A DNA stretch of 64,000 bases from Trichinella spiralis (lineage: Eukaryota; Nematoda; Enoplea; Trichinellida; Trichinellidae): positions 4,592,999 to 4,656,998 of the forward strand of contig CM012955.1 of the NCBI GenBank assembly GCA_000181795.3, given 5' to 3'. This document shows, in pieces, positions 63,738-64,000 of this stretch (the stretch's first letter is position 1; the number at the start of each line of letters is the position of its first letter). Both the position numbers and the translations under genes were made by a program. The notes under the pieces were generated by a model. That model searched no databases and was not told the DNA's origin. It saw nothing but the letters and a program-made list of their open reading frames with translations.

Positions 63738-63824
63738 CAAAAGAATTGCTGTTGAAAGAAATTAAAGCTAAAGCCGATCTTATTTAAACTTTTAGTTGCT
63801 TCAAAATTACATTAAAACAAATGT
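63738..63824 (-). promoter_or_regulatory. Conserved proximal upstream block of copy E
   Basis: Near-identical to 54318-54404 upstream of copy C, with the same distance to the start codon. Sequence further upstream to the window end again resembles the copy B and 61 kb flanks (TTATCAAAAATAT near 63944). Confidence 0.5.
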
Positions 63825-64000
63825 GCTTTAATTTAAAGTTTATAAACAGTGAATGTTTCTCAATCGATATTTACATAAATATTAATTATTGATTATTTAT
63901 AATATAAATATTATTAATTCTGTCGTCACAGGAAAAATGTTCATTATCAAAAATATTTTACACTAATATAATGCAAGAAAAATACAGTCATTTTATTTTT

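Overview
The window is nuclear DNA of an animal, almost certainly a nematode. It is AT-rich, genes are interrupted by GT-AG introns from about 50 bp to over 4 kb, and gene order mixes both strands. The protein set is metazoan: an MRP-type ABC transporter, KCTD8/12/16-like BTB proteins, an ERG/FEV-type ETS factor, mitochondrial trifunctional enzyme beta, a Sam68-like KH protein, CFAP20 and HMCES. A secreted membrane protein carries what looks like the nematode CX module, which points to Nematoda. The vertebrate-like KCTD and ETS genes and a Ty1/copia relic would fit an early-branching (clade I, Trichinella-like) nematode. The species assignment is inference only.

Layout. 1-5.0 kb (+): the C-terminal two thirds of an ABCC/MRP transporter, cut by the window edge. 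5-10.4 kb: mostly empty, with one orphan exon candidate at 5868. 10.9-20.2 kb (+): two tandem KCTD8/12/16-like genes, the first with a 4.2 kb intron. 22.9-27.6 kb (+): an ETS factor of the ERG/FLI1/FEV group without a pointed domain, preceded by a GC-rich leader. 29.2-30.2 kb (-): first member (copy A) of an unrecognised gene family. 31.2-33.3 kb (-): HADHB. 36.8-39.2 kb (-): KHDRBS/Sam68-like KH protein. 40-41.5 kb (+): a GC-rich ambiguous coding island, a small one-pass membrane protein and an orphan terminal exon. 41.8-44.1 kb (-): the CX-module membrane protein. 45.4-48.0 kb (+): intronless CFAP20, then HMCES.

From 48.4 kb to the end the window is an accessory region built by repeated duplication. 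Four further members of the unrecognised family (copies B-E, all on the minus strand) sit among duplicated flanks, small insertions and a decayed copia retrotransposon. All five copies share four exons with the same intron phases (1, 1, 2), encode about 220-230 residues and keep a few motifs, while their sequences have diverged strongly. Their flanks keep a proximal promoter-like block upstream. Downstream, three of them keep a YY1-like AAAATGGCGGG followed by an RFX-type X-box (one is the perfect palindrome GTTGCCATGGCAAC). I could not assign the family to any known domain. It is the best candidate here for a previously undescribed system.

The other genes look like independent housekeeping or neuronal genes. 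I see no operon, no CRISPR array and no tRNA or rRNA gene. Exon boundaries were read by eye from splice motifs and reading-frame continuity, so single boundaries may be off by a few bases.
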